Assembly (NCBI GenBank): GCA_964636945.1
Contig: CAZWVH010000004.1
Location: 4,463-68,462 of the forward strand
Direction: 5' to 3'
Length of the DNA stretch: 64,000 nt
DNA from: CAZADA01 sp964636945
GTDB lineage: Bacteria; Pseudomonadota; Alphaproteobacteria; Caulobacterales; Maricaulaceae
In this document: positions 34,491 to 44,123 of the stretch, one piece after another
How positions within the stretch are numbered: position 1 is the first letter of the stretch
How the letters are laid out: each line of letters starts with the position of its first letter
Position numbers and translations under genes: made by a program
Notes under the pieces: model-generated
What the model saw: only the letters and a program-made list of their open reading frames with translations
Told to the model about the DNA's origin: nothing
The model's database searches: none

Positions 34491-36117
34491 AGTCGGAATC
34501 CGATTTGACGGTGCGCGTGACATCGTCGCCGGCGTCCGACGAGCCATTGGCATCACCGGCCATTGCATCGTTTGTTGGCGTTTCCCCCGTCTCATGTTGG
34601 TTTGCCCGATTGACCGCGACCTCACGCGGGGCCTCACGATGTGAGGAGACGCGACTGCGGCGCACCACCGGTTTAGAGCGGCGGCTTTCGCTCGCCACGG
34701 CGTCACGCTTAGTGCTTGACGTGGCCAAGCCCACAGCGACGCCGAGCATGCCCGCCCACTGTAGCGCGATCGACGGCACCTCAAGGCTATACTCCAAGAA
34801 GGCGTGCATGGCGATCAGGAGCGAAACCACAATTTGCGCGCGCAGCCAGGTTCTCAACCGGGCGCGTCGGCGCAAGCCGCTGAAAATGATGACGTGGACA
34901 ACAATGATTGACGCGAACAGAGGCAGCGCTCCAATCAGCCCCGCCTCTTCAAGCCACTGGACATAGGTGTTGTGGGCGGCGTTGATCCGATGCAGATCCA
35001 CCCAGTTTGTGGCGGTCTGGTGGATGTCATTGAGGCGATCGAACGACCCCAGTCCGTGTCCCCAAAACGGCGACTCGGCAAAGGCGCGCCAATGCACCTC
35101 CAAAACCGCGAGACGCGCGGTGGCGGCATCCGGTGCGCTAGCCAGTCTGTCCACCACTGCCGCGCCGCCGAAGGCCAAGACCATGCCGCCGACCAGCACG
35201 CCACCGATCAACAACAGCATGAGCGATGGTCCGCGGCGGCGCGCCTCACGGGTCTTCATTTCCCACAACACGAACATGCCCAACGCCAAGAATGTGACCA
35301 GCACACCGCCGCGCGAGGCCGTCAATACAAGGCAAATCAGCGAAAACGACAATGCAAAAATGGCCAGCGCGCCTCGGCGGATGGTGGACTCCAAGGCGGC
35401 GAAGGTGGTCTCGTGGACTGCTCCGGCCTCTTTCGCCGCCTGCGCCAAGCGGGCGGCGGCCACGATGGTGAACACCCCGAACAATGTCGCTGCGGTGTTC
35501 GCGGACAGCAACGTTCCAGACAAACGATCAAAATGAAATACGCGCTGCGCACCGAACATGCGTTCAGGGTCAAGAGTAAAATCAAGAAATGCAGCTATGG
35601 CGTAAAGGCATGCAAAACCGAGAAACAAAGAGAAAAAGAGCTGCGCCCGCCGATTACTTCGCCCAACGGTAACGCCAATTAAAAATGCGGCCGCGAGGCC
35701 AACAAGCTTGATGGTTTCCCTTAGTGTTGCATCCGCGTCCAAAGTCAGCCGCCCTGGCGCATCGGTGAGCTCCCAAAACGGATTTTGGCCAAATAGACCG
35801 CCGGGCAACCACTGAATCACGCCAACACCAACGGTGATCGCGAAAAGCCCACCGGCCACGGCCAGCAAGGACGAAAAGTAAAACTGCGCCCAGCCTGTCA
35901 CAGTGAGCAGAGTCACTGCGCCCAGACCGGCAAACAAAGCCGAAGCCGTGATCGGCAGTTCACGCGCATTTGCCCCAAGGGCGAAGTGAAAAAAGAAGAT
36001 CAGCACCACAAAAGCGGCCACCAAGGGCCATTGATGCGGCCAGCCATACCGGATGCGATTGCGGATGCGCCGCAGCCCCTGAGTGCGAGCAGATACGTTG
36101 TCGTCAAACGCAACCAT
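34489..36117 (-). CDS. O-antigen ligase/Wzy_C-family membrane protein
   Basis: 542 residues from the ATG at 36117, which follows TCGAGGTTTGT. About 11-12 TMs. The signature HNTYVQWLEEAGLIGALPLF lies late in the protein, after the loop with WGHGLGSFDRLNDIHQ, as in the Wzy_C domain. It would polymerise or ligate polysaccharide chains in the periplasm. The C-terminal 80 or so residues are soluble and charged (basic, then acidic, ending VKSDSD), longer than usual. Together with the polymerase-like protein at 22607 the cluster has two enzymes of this general class. Confidence 0.85.
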   Translation of the reverse strand: MVAFDDNVSARTQGLRRIRNRIRYGWPHQWPLVAAFVVLIFFFHFALGANARELPITASALFAGLGAVTLLTVTGWAQFYFSSLLAVAGGLFAITVGVGVIQWLPGGLFGQNPFWELTDAPGRLTLDADATLRETIKLVGLAAAFLIGVTVGRSNRRAQLFFSLFLGFACLYAIAAFLDFTLDPERMFGAQRVFHFDRLSGTLLSANTAATLFGVFTIVAAARLAQAAKEAGAVHETTFAALESTIRRGALAIFALSFSLICLVLTASRGGVLVTFLALGMFVLWEMKTREARRRGPSLMLLLIGGVLVGGMVLAFGGAAVVDRLASAPDAATARLAVLEVHWRAFAESPFWGHGLGSFDRLNDIHQTATNWVDLHRINAAHNTYVQWLEEAGLIGALPLFASIIVVHVIIFSGLRRRARLRTWLRAQIVVSLLIAMHAFLEYSLEVPSIALQWAGMLGVAVGLATSSTKRDAVASESRRSKPVVRRSRVSSHREAPREVAVNRANQHETGETPTNDAMAGDANGSSDAGDDVTRTVKSDSD

Positions 36118-36278
36118 ACAAACCTCGATTGGGCTGCGAAGTCTTGATTCACCCACGCCAGTGTATGCAGATCAGCCCTCAATGTGGCCGCAGAGCACAT
36201 CGCATCTGCCCGCAAGTGTCCAGTCACTAGCCGCCGGATTTTTCGCCGGACTGCACAAATGGAGCCATGGAAATTGCC

Positions 36279-37193
36279 TTACGTCTTGTTGGCTTGATCA
36301 CCACCCAGCGCCCCGGTCAGCATGGTGATAATGCCAGAAAAATCCCGCGTTCCCCCGCCCAAAGCCTCGTAAATGGCAAACAGCGCCTGAGCCTGAGCGC
36401 CCATGGGCGTTGCGGCGCCTGCCGTTTGGGCAGCGTCCTGAGACAGCTTCAGGTCTTTGAGCATCATTGCCCCCGCAAATCCGGGCGCAAAATTGCGGTC
36501 CGCCGGGCTTTCCGGACCGACCCCAGCCACCGGACAATAACTGGTCATGGACCAACACTGACCCGAGGCTTGCGAGGATATGTCGTAAAATCGTTGCGCA
36601 TCCAGGCCCAGCTTCTCCGCCAAAGCGAACGCCTCGCACGTGCCAATCATGGAAATGGCCAGCAACATATTGTTGCAGATCTTGGCCGCCTGGCCCGCTC
36701 CGGCGTCCCCCGCCCGGATCACCGCCTTGCCCATTTGCGCCAGGATCGGCTCTGCGCGTTCGAACGCCTGCTGGGATCCGCCAACCATAAAGGTGAGCGT
36801 GCCGGCATCGGCCGCAGCCACACCGCCGGACACCGGCGCATCCACCATGGCAAAGCCCTTTTGCGCCGCAGCCGTGGAGACCTGGCGGCTGGTGTCCACG
36901 TCAATGGTGGAGCAATCGATCAACAGTGCATCGCCCGCGGCGTGCGCAAATACGCCGTCATCGCCAGCATATACGCCGCGCACATGGGCCCCGGCGGGCA
37001 GCATGGTCACCACGGCCTCAGCGCCGCTCACCGCATCGCCCAATGACGCCACGGTGTGGCAGCCCGCATTGCCCGCTGCAGCCCTTGCGGCCTCGCTCAA
37101 GTCAAACGCGCGCACCTCATGGCCGGCTCTGGCCAGATTGGCGGCCATGCCCGAGCCCATATTGCCAAGTCCGATAAATGCGAGCGTTGCCAT
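36279..37193 (-). CDS. mmsB: 3-hydroxyisobutyrate dehydrogenase
   Basis: Oxidises 3-hydroxyisobutyrate to methylmalonate semialdehyde in valine catabolism. FIGLGNMGSGMAANLARAGH is the NAD-binding loop, and VDAPVSGGVAAADAGTLTFM is the substrate-binding block with the catalytic Lys in GAGQAAKICNNMLL. The later EAFALAEKLGLDA is also typical. 304 residues, normal. The partner mmsA is 3-5 kb away on the same strand with unrelated genes between. Confidence 0.92.
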   Translation of the reverse strand: MATLAFIGLGNMGSGMAANLARAGHEVRAFDLSEAARAAAGNAGCHTVASLGDAVSGAEAVVTMLPAGAHVRGVYAGDDGVFAHAAGDALLIDCSTIDVDTSRQVSTAAAQKGFAMVDAPVSGGVAAADAGTLTFMVGGSQQAFERAEPILAQMGKAVIRAGDAGAGQAAKICNNMLLAISMIGTCEAFALAEKLGLDAQRFYDISSQASGQCWSMTSYCPVAGVGPESPADRNFAPGFAGAMMLKDLKLSQDAAQTAGAATPMGAQAQALFAIYEALGGGTRDFSGIITMLTGALGGDQANKT

Positions 37194-37196
37194 CCC

Positions 37197-37748
37197 TTAC
37201 TCCATTGATTTCATTATGGTTGCACTGTCGGTGATTTGAGCGAACTCGTCCTGTAGGCTCGCCAAATGCGCGTGATGCACATCATCTGCGCTCCACACGC
37301 GCCCGGTCAAATCCCGCTTGGGAAACGCCGCGCATGCATCAGCCACCACGGTCACGTGAAAGCCCAAATTCGCCGCCACCCGCACTGAAGTGGACAAGCA
37401 GTGCTCGGTGGTCATGCCAAACATGATCAGGTCAGTGAATCCGCCTTCGCGCAGAACGGATTCCAAGTTTGTGTCGAAAAAGGGCGCATTGACGGTCTTT
37501 TCAAACACCGGTTCATCATCCTCCGGCTCCGCCTCGGGCATAAAGGCATTGCCGGAATGTTCAGGGCGCAAGGGGCTCTCCGGTTCGGTCGAGTTGTGCT
37601 TGACATGAAAAATGGGAATCCTGTGTGTCCTGGCCGCCGCCAGCAATGCGGTTACGTTACCCTCAAGGTCGGGATTGTTGCGCTCGCCGCCCCAATGCGC
37701 CTCATCCACAAAACCAGCCTGCAAATCAATGGGGATAACGGCGAGCAT
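37197..37748 (-). CDS. Isochorismatase-family cysteine hydrolase
   Basis: 183 residues from the ATG at 37748, which is preceded by GGAGGTTTGC. The catalytic triad is D8 (IPIDLQAGF), K84 (FEKTVNAPFF) and C117 (MTTEHCLSTSVR), with the cis-peptide region intact. The substrate is probably an amide or a nicotinamide-like compound; this fold does not predict more. Its stop codon is three bases from the mmsB start, so the two genes are co-transcribed. Confidence 0.88.
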   Translation of the reverse strand: MLAVIPIDLQAGFVDEAHWGGERNNPDLEGNVTALLAAARTHRIPIFHVKHNSTEPESPLRPEHSGNAFMPEAEPEDDEPVFEKTVNAPFFDTNLESVLREGGFTDLIMFGMTTEHCLSTSVRVAANLGFHVTVVADACAAFPKRDLTGRVWSADDVHHAHLASLQDEFAQITDSATIMKSME

Positions 37749-37765
37749 GCAAACCTCCGGCATTC

Positions 37766-38389
37766 TTAATGTGCGAACATATCCGCAGTCAGTCGATAAC
37801 GGCCCGTCATGGGCCACGCAAACAAGATATCCTCCATTTTTGGCCCATCGCCGATATTGTGCACCACTAGAGGCGCGCCGGATGAACCAATCTTGTCGGT
37901 GACAATCCCAATATGGGCGAGATATCCTCCCGCCCCGCGCAGATTCCACGCCACAATGTCGCCGGGCTGATAGGCGGACAAATCGTCACTGGGCGCTAGC
38001 TTGGCGCCCAGGCGCGCGAATAGAGTCTCCAGATTGGGCACACGGCGATGATCGATGTTGGGATCGGGGCGCGAAAGCCCCCAGTGGCTGGGGTAAGCTG
38101 AAAAGTTGGCGGTCATGTCATCATGCACCGCCACCTGCAAATCAATATCCAAGGTCCGTAGCGCGCGGATCACCACATCGGTGCACACGCCCGAATCCGC
38201 CGGGACATCCCCGCCCGGATAGCCGATGGACACATATCCCGGATCGTACCGGACCTGTTGCGTGGTGCGCTCAATGGCGGCGGCGGACACCTGACGTCCG
38301 AAGGACTGTTGCTCAGCTTGACCATTGGCCGCCCCCACGGGCCAGCACAGAAAACCCAAGAGCAAGACCACGCGAACATCACCCGCCAC
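37766..38389 (-). CDS. DUF1287 secreted protein (YijF-like)
   Basis: 207 residues if started at the GTG at 38389, which overlaps the VOC gene end by 11 bases and leaves a clean signal peptide (RVVLLLGFLCWPVGAANG). The conserved DUF1287 features are RYDPGYVSIGYPGGDVP, DSGVCTDVVIRALR, a Cys that could be the nucleophile of an NlpC/P60-like fold, and YLAHIGIVTD with the paired His. It is probably a periplasmic peptidase-like or amidase-like protein; the activity is unknown. A longer frame upstream overlaps the VOC gene and is less likely. Confidence 0.8.
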   Translation of the reverse strand: MAGDVRVVLLLGFLCWPVGAANGQAEQQSFGRQVSAAAIERTTQQVRYDPGYVSIGYPGGDVPADSGVCTDVVIRALRTLDIDLQVAVHDDMTANFSAYPSHWGLSRPDPNIDHRRVPNLETLFARLGAKLAPSDDLSAYQPGDIVAWNLRGAGGYLAHIGIVTDKIGSSGAPLVVHNIGDGPKMEDILFAWPMTGRYRLTADMFAH

Positions 38390-38828
38390 GGCGTTTTTTC
38401 TCCACCTCAGCGGCCCGGCGTTCCAGTTCATCGCGGGGGACATCCTCCACATGCGTTCCGATCCACCACCAATTGCCACACGGATCCATTACGCCGCCAT
38501 CATGGTCGCCATAGAACTGATCCGCCGGCTCCATCAGCGCCGTTCCGCCGTGAGCCAGAGCCTTGGCAAACACCGCATCAGCGTCCTCCACCATGACATA
38601 AATGAAGGCCGGGCGATGCATGTCGTCATTCACCGCCTCGCCAAACATGATGGTGCAACCGTCAATGTTCAGTTCCGCGTTCCACACGGTCCCGTCACCA
38701 TGGCGCAGCGGCTCACGCACAAGTTCGGCGTTAAACACATCCATGGCAAACTGTAGGGCCTTGTCAGCCTCGCGCACCACCACAAAGGTGGATACGGCGC
38801 TACGGCCGGGGGCTTTCCAGTGAGTCAT
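38379..38828 (-). CDS. VOC/glyoxalase-family protein (PhnB-like)
   Basis: 149 residues from the ATG at 38828, which is preceded by TTGAGGAATGTGTC. It has STFVVVREADKALQFAMDVF, RHGDGTVWNAELNIDGCTIM and DHDGGVMDPCGNWWWIGTHV, the two-module fold of PhnB-like VOC proteins. Metal ligands are only partly evident, so enzymatic activity is uncertain. It lies just upstream of the DUF1287 gene, with a short overlap. Confidence 0.85.
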   Translation of the reverse strand: MTHWKAPGRSAVSTFVVVREADKALQFAMDVFNAELVREPLRHGDGTVWNAELNIDGCTIMFGEAVNDDMHRPAFIYVMVEDADAVFAKALAHGGTALMEPADQFYGDHDGGVMDPCGNWWWIGTHVEDVPRDELERRAAEVEKKRRGG

Positions 38829-38938
38829 GACACATTCCTCAATTGGACTTATCACCCGATTTGCGACCAAGATCGCGCTACGGTCAATGACCGCGTGAGC
38901 CCGCCCTATACCACTTCAGTGCAGTTGACTAACCGCCT

Positions 38939-39673
38939 ATGGCCGCCCCATCGACACCATCTCCGCGCTATCTTGTTGTGGGCGCGGGGCGCATGGCCGC
39001 CAATCTCATGGCGTATCTGAAAACAACCGATTGCGCTTTCGCCCAATGGTCGCGACGGGCTGACGGCGAAGCCACTCTGGAGACGGCGACAGAGAGCGCG
39101 GATATTGTGCTTTTGGCGGTCAGCGACCGCGTGATCGCCGAGCTTGCCGAGCGGGTTCACGCAGCCAATTGCGATACGGCCATCGTGCATTTTTCAGCCG
39201 TGGTGGATGCGCAGCACGCCGGCGTCCTGCATCCGCCAATCGCGTTTCCGCCCGAGCCATTGTCCTCCGATTTCCTGAAATCTATCCCCTTCGTCCAAAT
39301 CGAGGGCGGCGTGAGATTCGGGGATATCTTTCCCAAATGGACCAATCCGGTGTTCACGATCAACGGGGAAGACCGCGCGCTTTACCACGCGATTTTGGTT
39401 CTGGCGGGCAATCTGCCGCAACTCTTGTGGTCCAAAGCCGCCGCCGTCTTGGATCATGAAGCCGGGCTCGACCCCATGGCCATCCTACAGCCCTACATCG
39501 CCTCCAACGCCGAGCTGCTCAAAGGTTACCCCGCACCCACTTTCGGCGGCCCCGTAGCGCGCCGGGACGAAGTCACAATCGCCGCCAATCTCGCCGCCCT
39601 GGACGATTTTCCCGATTTGAACGCGTGTTATGAGCTGTTGTTAACCCTGGGCTGGCCAGAGCGCGGGGCGTAG
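38939..39673 (+). CDS. Rossmann-like/DUF2520 protein
   Basis: 244 residues. YLVVGAGRMAANLMAYLKTT is a dinucleotide-binding loop; ADIVLLAVSDRVIAELAERV and VVDAQHAGVLHPPIAFPPEP follow, then the DUF2520 helical domain (LPQLLWSKAAAVLDHEAGLD). Typical members are about 290 residues, so this one is slightly short. It resembles ketopantoate-reductase/F420-like oxidoreductases, but the substrate is unknown. It is divergent from the VOC gene. Confidence 0.82.
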   Translation: MAAPSTPSPRYLVVGAGRMAANLMAYLKTTDCAFAQWSRRADGEATLETATESADIVLLAVSDRVIAELAERVHAANCDTAIVHFSAVVDAQHAGVLHPPIAFPPEPLSSDFLKSIPFVQIEGGVRFGDIFPKWTNPVFTINGEDRALYHAILVLAGNLPQLLWSKAAAVLDHEAGLDPMAILQPYIASNAELLKGYPAPTFGGPVARRDEVTIAANLAALDDFPDLNACYELLLTLGWPERGA

Positions 39674-39757
39674 GGCGGGTCAAGCGGAGCCGATCCGCCG
39701 TTCTGAGTGTTTGGCGTCTGGCGGCGGGTCCGGCCGCTTCGCGACATTGACCCGCTC
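39673..39757. repeat. Imperfect inverted-repeat element (REP-like)
   Basis: GCGGGTCAA (39675-39683) and TTGACCCGC (39747-39755) bracket about 63 bp that itself contains GCGGAGCCGATCCGC and a CGGCGGGTCCGGCCGC stretch, so the whole can fold as a long GC-rich hairpin. It lies between the convergent DUF2520 and Uma2 genes. A second copy is not visible in this window. Confidence 0.45.
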
Positions 39758-40344
39758 TACATTGCCTCGATCATCCGCAGCTTGAGGCTCGGAAAGGCCA
39801 GAGGCTGCAAAGCCTCGCGGAACGGAACAACGACCTCGGATTGAAACGCGCCGTCCTTGGGGTCGCGGAACACATGTGTGCGTTCGCCATTCACGTCGCA
39901 GATCCAATAATCACGCACGCCATGCCGGGCATAAAGCGGGCCCTTGAGGTCGCGGTCCTTGGTAAAGCTGGTGTCGGCGACCTCGATCAGCAAATCCACA
40001 TCGCGCCCGCGCACAGTCTCCGGATCGAGGTCGATCGGGTAAACGAAAATATCCGGCATGGTGAATGTGCGCGCTTGTGCGAAGCCCTCAATATAAAGCG
40101 TGGCGTCAGAGACTACCCAGTGGGTGTCGCCTAAGGCGCGCGCCAACGTCATCAATATCCAGCGATGCAGCCGCATGTGTTTGGGATTGTGGGCCTGCAT
40201 CGGAACGATTTCCCCCTCAAACAGCTCTACCCTTTGGGTCATGTCGTCGAGCACGCCGGCCGCAAACAACGCACGCACGTCCTCGGCGGTGAAGCCCAGG
40301 CGCTCAGGCGATCGCGACGGTTGATTCGTGGTAAATGGCATCAT
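39757..40344 (-). CDS. Uma2-family (DUF820) putative endonuclease
   Basis: 195 residues. FTAEDVRALFAAGVLDDMTQ, RVELFEGEIVPM, the PD core in MPDIFVYPIDLDPETV and DLLIEVADTS, and LYARHGVRDYWICDVNGER are the Uma2 hallmark. The fold is PD-(D/E)xK, but the biological role of Uma2 proteins is unclear. It is a solitary gene and no defence genes are near. Confidence 0.88.
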   Translation of the reverse strand: MMPFTTNQPSRSPERLGFTAEDVRALFAAGVLDDMTQRVELFEGEIVPMQAHNPKHMRLHRWILMTLARALGDTHWVVSDATLYIEGFAQARTFTMPDIFVYPIDLDPETVRGRDVDLLIEVADTSFTKDRDLKGPLYARHGVRDYWICDVNGERTHVFRDPKDGAFQSEVVVPFREALQPLAFPSLKLRMIEAM

Positions 40345-40371
40345 TCAAGCCTAGCACATAACCGCCCCAAC

Positions 40372-41916
<1,545 letters not shown>

Positions 41917-42046
41917 AGCGTGTTGTCCTCAGTAAGCGTTCTGGTCAATTTTGGTCGAATGTGCCATGTCCGCTGGGGTATAGGCCAGCCCTCGTTTGCG
42001 ACAGCCTGTGCGCGCGGCCAGATCTGTTGGGTGTGAGGGAATTGAA

Positions 42047-42526
42047 GTGACCAAACATCTCGTCAGCATGTGCATTCTGATTGTGGCGCTGGGATGCGCA
42101 TTGGGATGCGCATCAGGCGGATCCAAATACGCCGCGCGCCCATCGGCCGAGAGGCTCCAGTCTGACATCGCGGACGTATTCCAAGCTGAACTGAACGCCT
42201 GGCGCGCCGGCGACGTTCAAGGACAGTGGGATGATCCTGCGCTGCATCGCCGATTGTCGCAGAATCTGGGCGCGAGATTTGATGCGCTCAAAGCGCGCTA
42301 CGCCACGTCGTTCAAGCCCGATGGTGATGTGGGCGAGCTGAACGTGAACGACGTATTGATCGAGCCGTTTGGACCGGATTCGGCGGTGACCTATGCCGAT
42401 TGGCAGTTCCGCATTGGCAATTCTCAGCTTAAGGGGCGCTCCACCCTGCTGTGGCGGCAAACCGGTATAGAATGGCGGGTGACCCACGACCAGTCTCATC
42501 CTGCGCCTCATTTCGATGGTGAATAG
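42047..42526 (+). CDS. Lipoprotein with a SnoaL/NTF2-like fold
   Basis: 159 residues from the GTG at 42047, which is preceded by GAGGGAATTGAA. The signal peptide is HLVSMCILIVALGCALGC, with lipobox CALGC. The mature part (LQSDIADVFQAELNAWRAGD then VQGQWDDPALHRRLS and KGRSTLLWRQTGIEWRVTHD) resembles DUF4440/SnoaL-like domains. Function unknown; it lies in the outer membrane or inner membrane facing the periplasm. Confidence 0.7.
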   Translation: MTKHLVSMCILIVALGCALGCASGGSKYAARPSAERLQSDIADVFQAELNAWRAGDVQGQWDDPALHRRLSQNLGARFDALKARYATSFKPDGDVGELNVNDVLIEPFGPDSAVTYADWQFRIGNSQLKGRSTLLWRQTGIEWRVTHDQSHPAPHFDGE

Positions 42527-42536
42527 TCCAGCCGCA

Positions 42537-44123
42537 TTACTCTGCGGCCCGCCGGGTGACCAAGGGCAATGCAGCCGCCGACTTGCCCCAACGCACAGTA
42601 TAGAGGTCGAAACGCCGGTCCTTCAGATTCTGCACCGAGCCCGACTGTCGCGCCACGAGCAAGTCTGACAACGACAAATCGGCAATCGCAATGGTTTCAG
42701 TGTTGGGTGCGGTGTCGGCGGCCACGCCATCGCGGGCGAAGGGAAAGTCACTGGGCGTGAGAATGCAGCTTTCAGCATAGTGGATGTCCATGTTTTCCAC
42801 ATTGGGCAAATTGCCCACCACGCCAGACAAAATCACATAGCACTGGTTTTCCACCGCGCGCGCATGACAACAATAGCGCACACGCAAATAGCCGCGCCGT
42901 TCATCGGTGCAGAACGGCACAAACAGCATCACTGCGCCCTGATCGACCAAATGGCGAGCCAGTTCCGGGAACTCGGAGTCATAGCAAATCATCACGCCAA
43001 TGGGGCCACAGTCGGTGGGGATGACCGATGCGCTGTCTCCGCCTTTGATCGTCCACCAAGCGCGCTCGCTGGGCGTGGGATGCAGCTTGTCTTGGGAATA
43101 GACCGCGCCGTCACGCAAAAAGATGTAGGAGACATTGCGAATATCGCCATTGGCGATTTGGGTGGGGTGCGTACCGCCAATAATGTTGATGTTATAGGAG
43201 ACGGCGAGTTTTTCCATGAATTCGCAAAAGCGGTCCTTATAGGCGGCAACTTTGGTGATCGCCTCGCCGGGATCATGAATTTTATCCAGTGATAAAAGTT
43301 GTAGAGTAAATAGTTCTGGGAAGACTACAAAATCCGAGTCGTAATCCGACGCTACGTCGACGAAGTATTCCACCTGTTCTTCAAACTCATCGATGCTCGT
43401 GATGCGCCGCATTTGAAACTGCACAGTCGCCACACGCACTGTCTTAGGCGGTCGCTTGCTTGACTTTGTTGTGTCGATGTCGGCCGCCTCTGGCGCAAGC
43501 GGATTGCGCCAAAACATGTGGGTGGCGTACCCGCGCGAGGCGGTGTCACTGGGCATGTAATTGGGTAAAACACCGATGGGGTCAAAGCCCTGAGCGAGGT
43601 GAAAGTTGATCACTTGGTCATTGATGGATTTGTCCTTGACCGCTTCGACATAATCGAAAGGCGACGGATACTGACCGGCGCGCTTGCGATATCCCGGCAT
43701 CCGGCCGCCAAACACAATGCCCTTAAGCTCCAGATATTCGCACAATTCCTGGCGGGCTTTGTAGAGGCGCTGACCAATGCGCAAACGCCGGAATTCCGGA
43801 TGGACCGAGACTTCCATGCCGTAGAGCACATTCCCCTTAGGATTATGGCGTGAGCCGAATGCGCCGCCCGTGATTTCCGTCCATGAGTGGGGCGCCAACG
43901 CCACGTCTTCGTCGATCATGAACGTGGCGCAATAGCCGACAATTTTGCCCTCATATTCGGCGATATACTGGCCTTCAGGGAAATTATTGATGTGCCCGCG
44001 AATGTGATCGGGCAGATACCCGTCGGTTTTGCCATACACTTTGCGGGAAAGTTCCGTAATGCCTGGAACGTCGTCAAAATGCGCATTGCGGATGATCAGT
44101 TTGGCGCGTGATCCATTGGTCAT
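42537..44123 (-). CDS. GNAT acetyltransferase fused to a nitrilase-family carbon-nitrogen hydrolase
   Basis: 528 residues. The N-terminal GNAT domain (about 5-180) has GMEVSVHPEFRRLRIGQRLY, with the acetyl-CoA loop R-x2-R-I-G. A linker rich in basic residues follows, then the nitrilase domain (about 235-490) with the triad E270 (FPELF), K346 (QDKLHPTP) and C380 (MICYDSEFPE). This bifunctional architecture recurs in proteobacteria, but its substrates are unknown. Both active sites look intact. The ATG at 44123 directly follows the ABC-transporter stop (TGAATG), so the genes are translationally coupled. Confidence 0.9.
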   Translation of the reverse strand: MTNGSRAKLIIRNAHFDDVPGITELSRKVYGKTDGYLPDHIRGHINNFPEGQYIAEYEGKIVGYCATFMIDEDVALAPHSWTEITGGAFGSRHNPKGNVLYGMEVSVHPEFRRLRIGQRLYKARQELCEYLELKGIVFGGRMPGYRKRAGQYPSPFDYVEAVKDKSINDQVINFHLAQGFDPIGVLPNYMPSDTASRGYATHMFWRNPLAPEAADIDTTKSSKRPPKTVRVATVQFQMRRITSIDEFEEQVEYFVDVASDYDSDFVVFPELFTLQLLSLDKIHDPGEAITKVAAYKDRFCEFMEKLAVSYNINIIGGTHPTQIANGDIRNVSYIFLRDGAVYSQDKLHPTPSERAWWTIKGGDSASVIPTDCGPIGVMICYDSEFPELARHLVDQGAVMLFVPFCTDERRGYLRVRYCCHARAVENQCYVILSGVVGNLPNVENMDIHYAESCILTPSDFPFARDGVAADTAPNTETIAIADLSLSDLLVARQSGSVQNLKDRRFDLYTVRWGKSAAALPLVTRRAAE

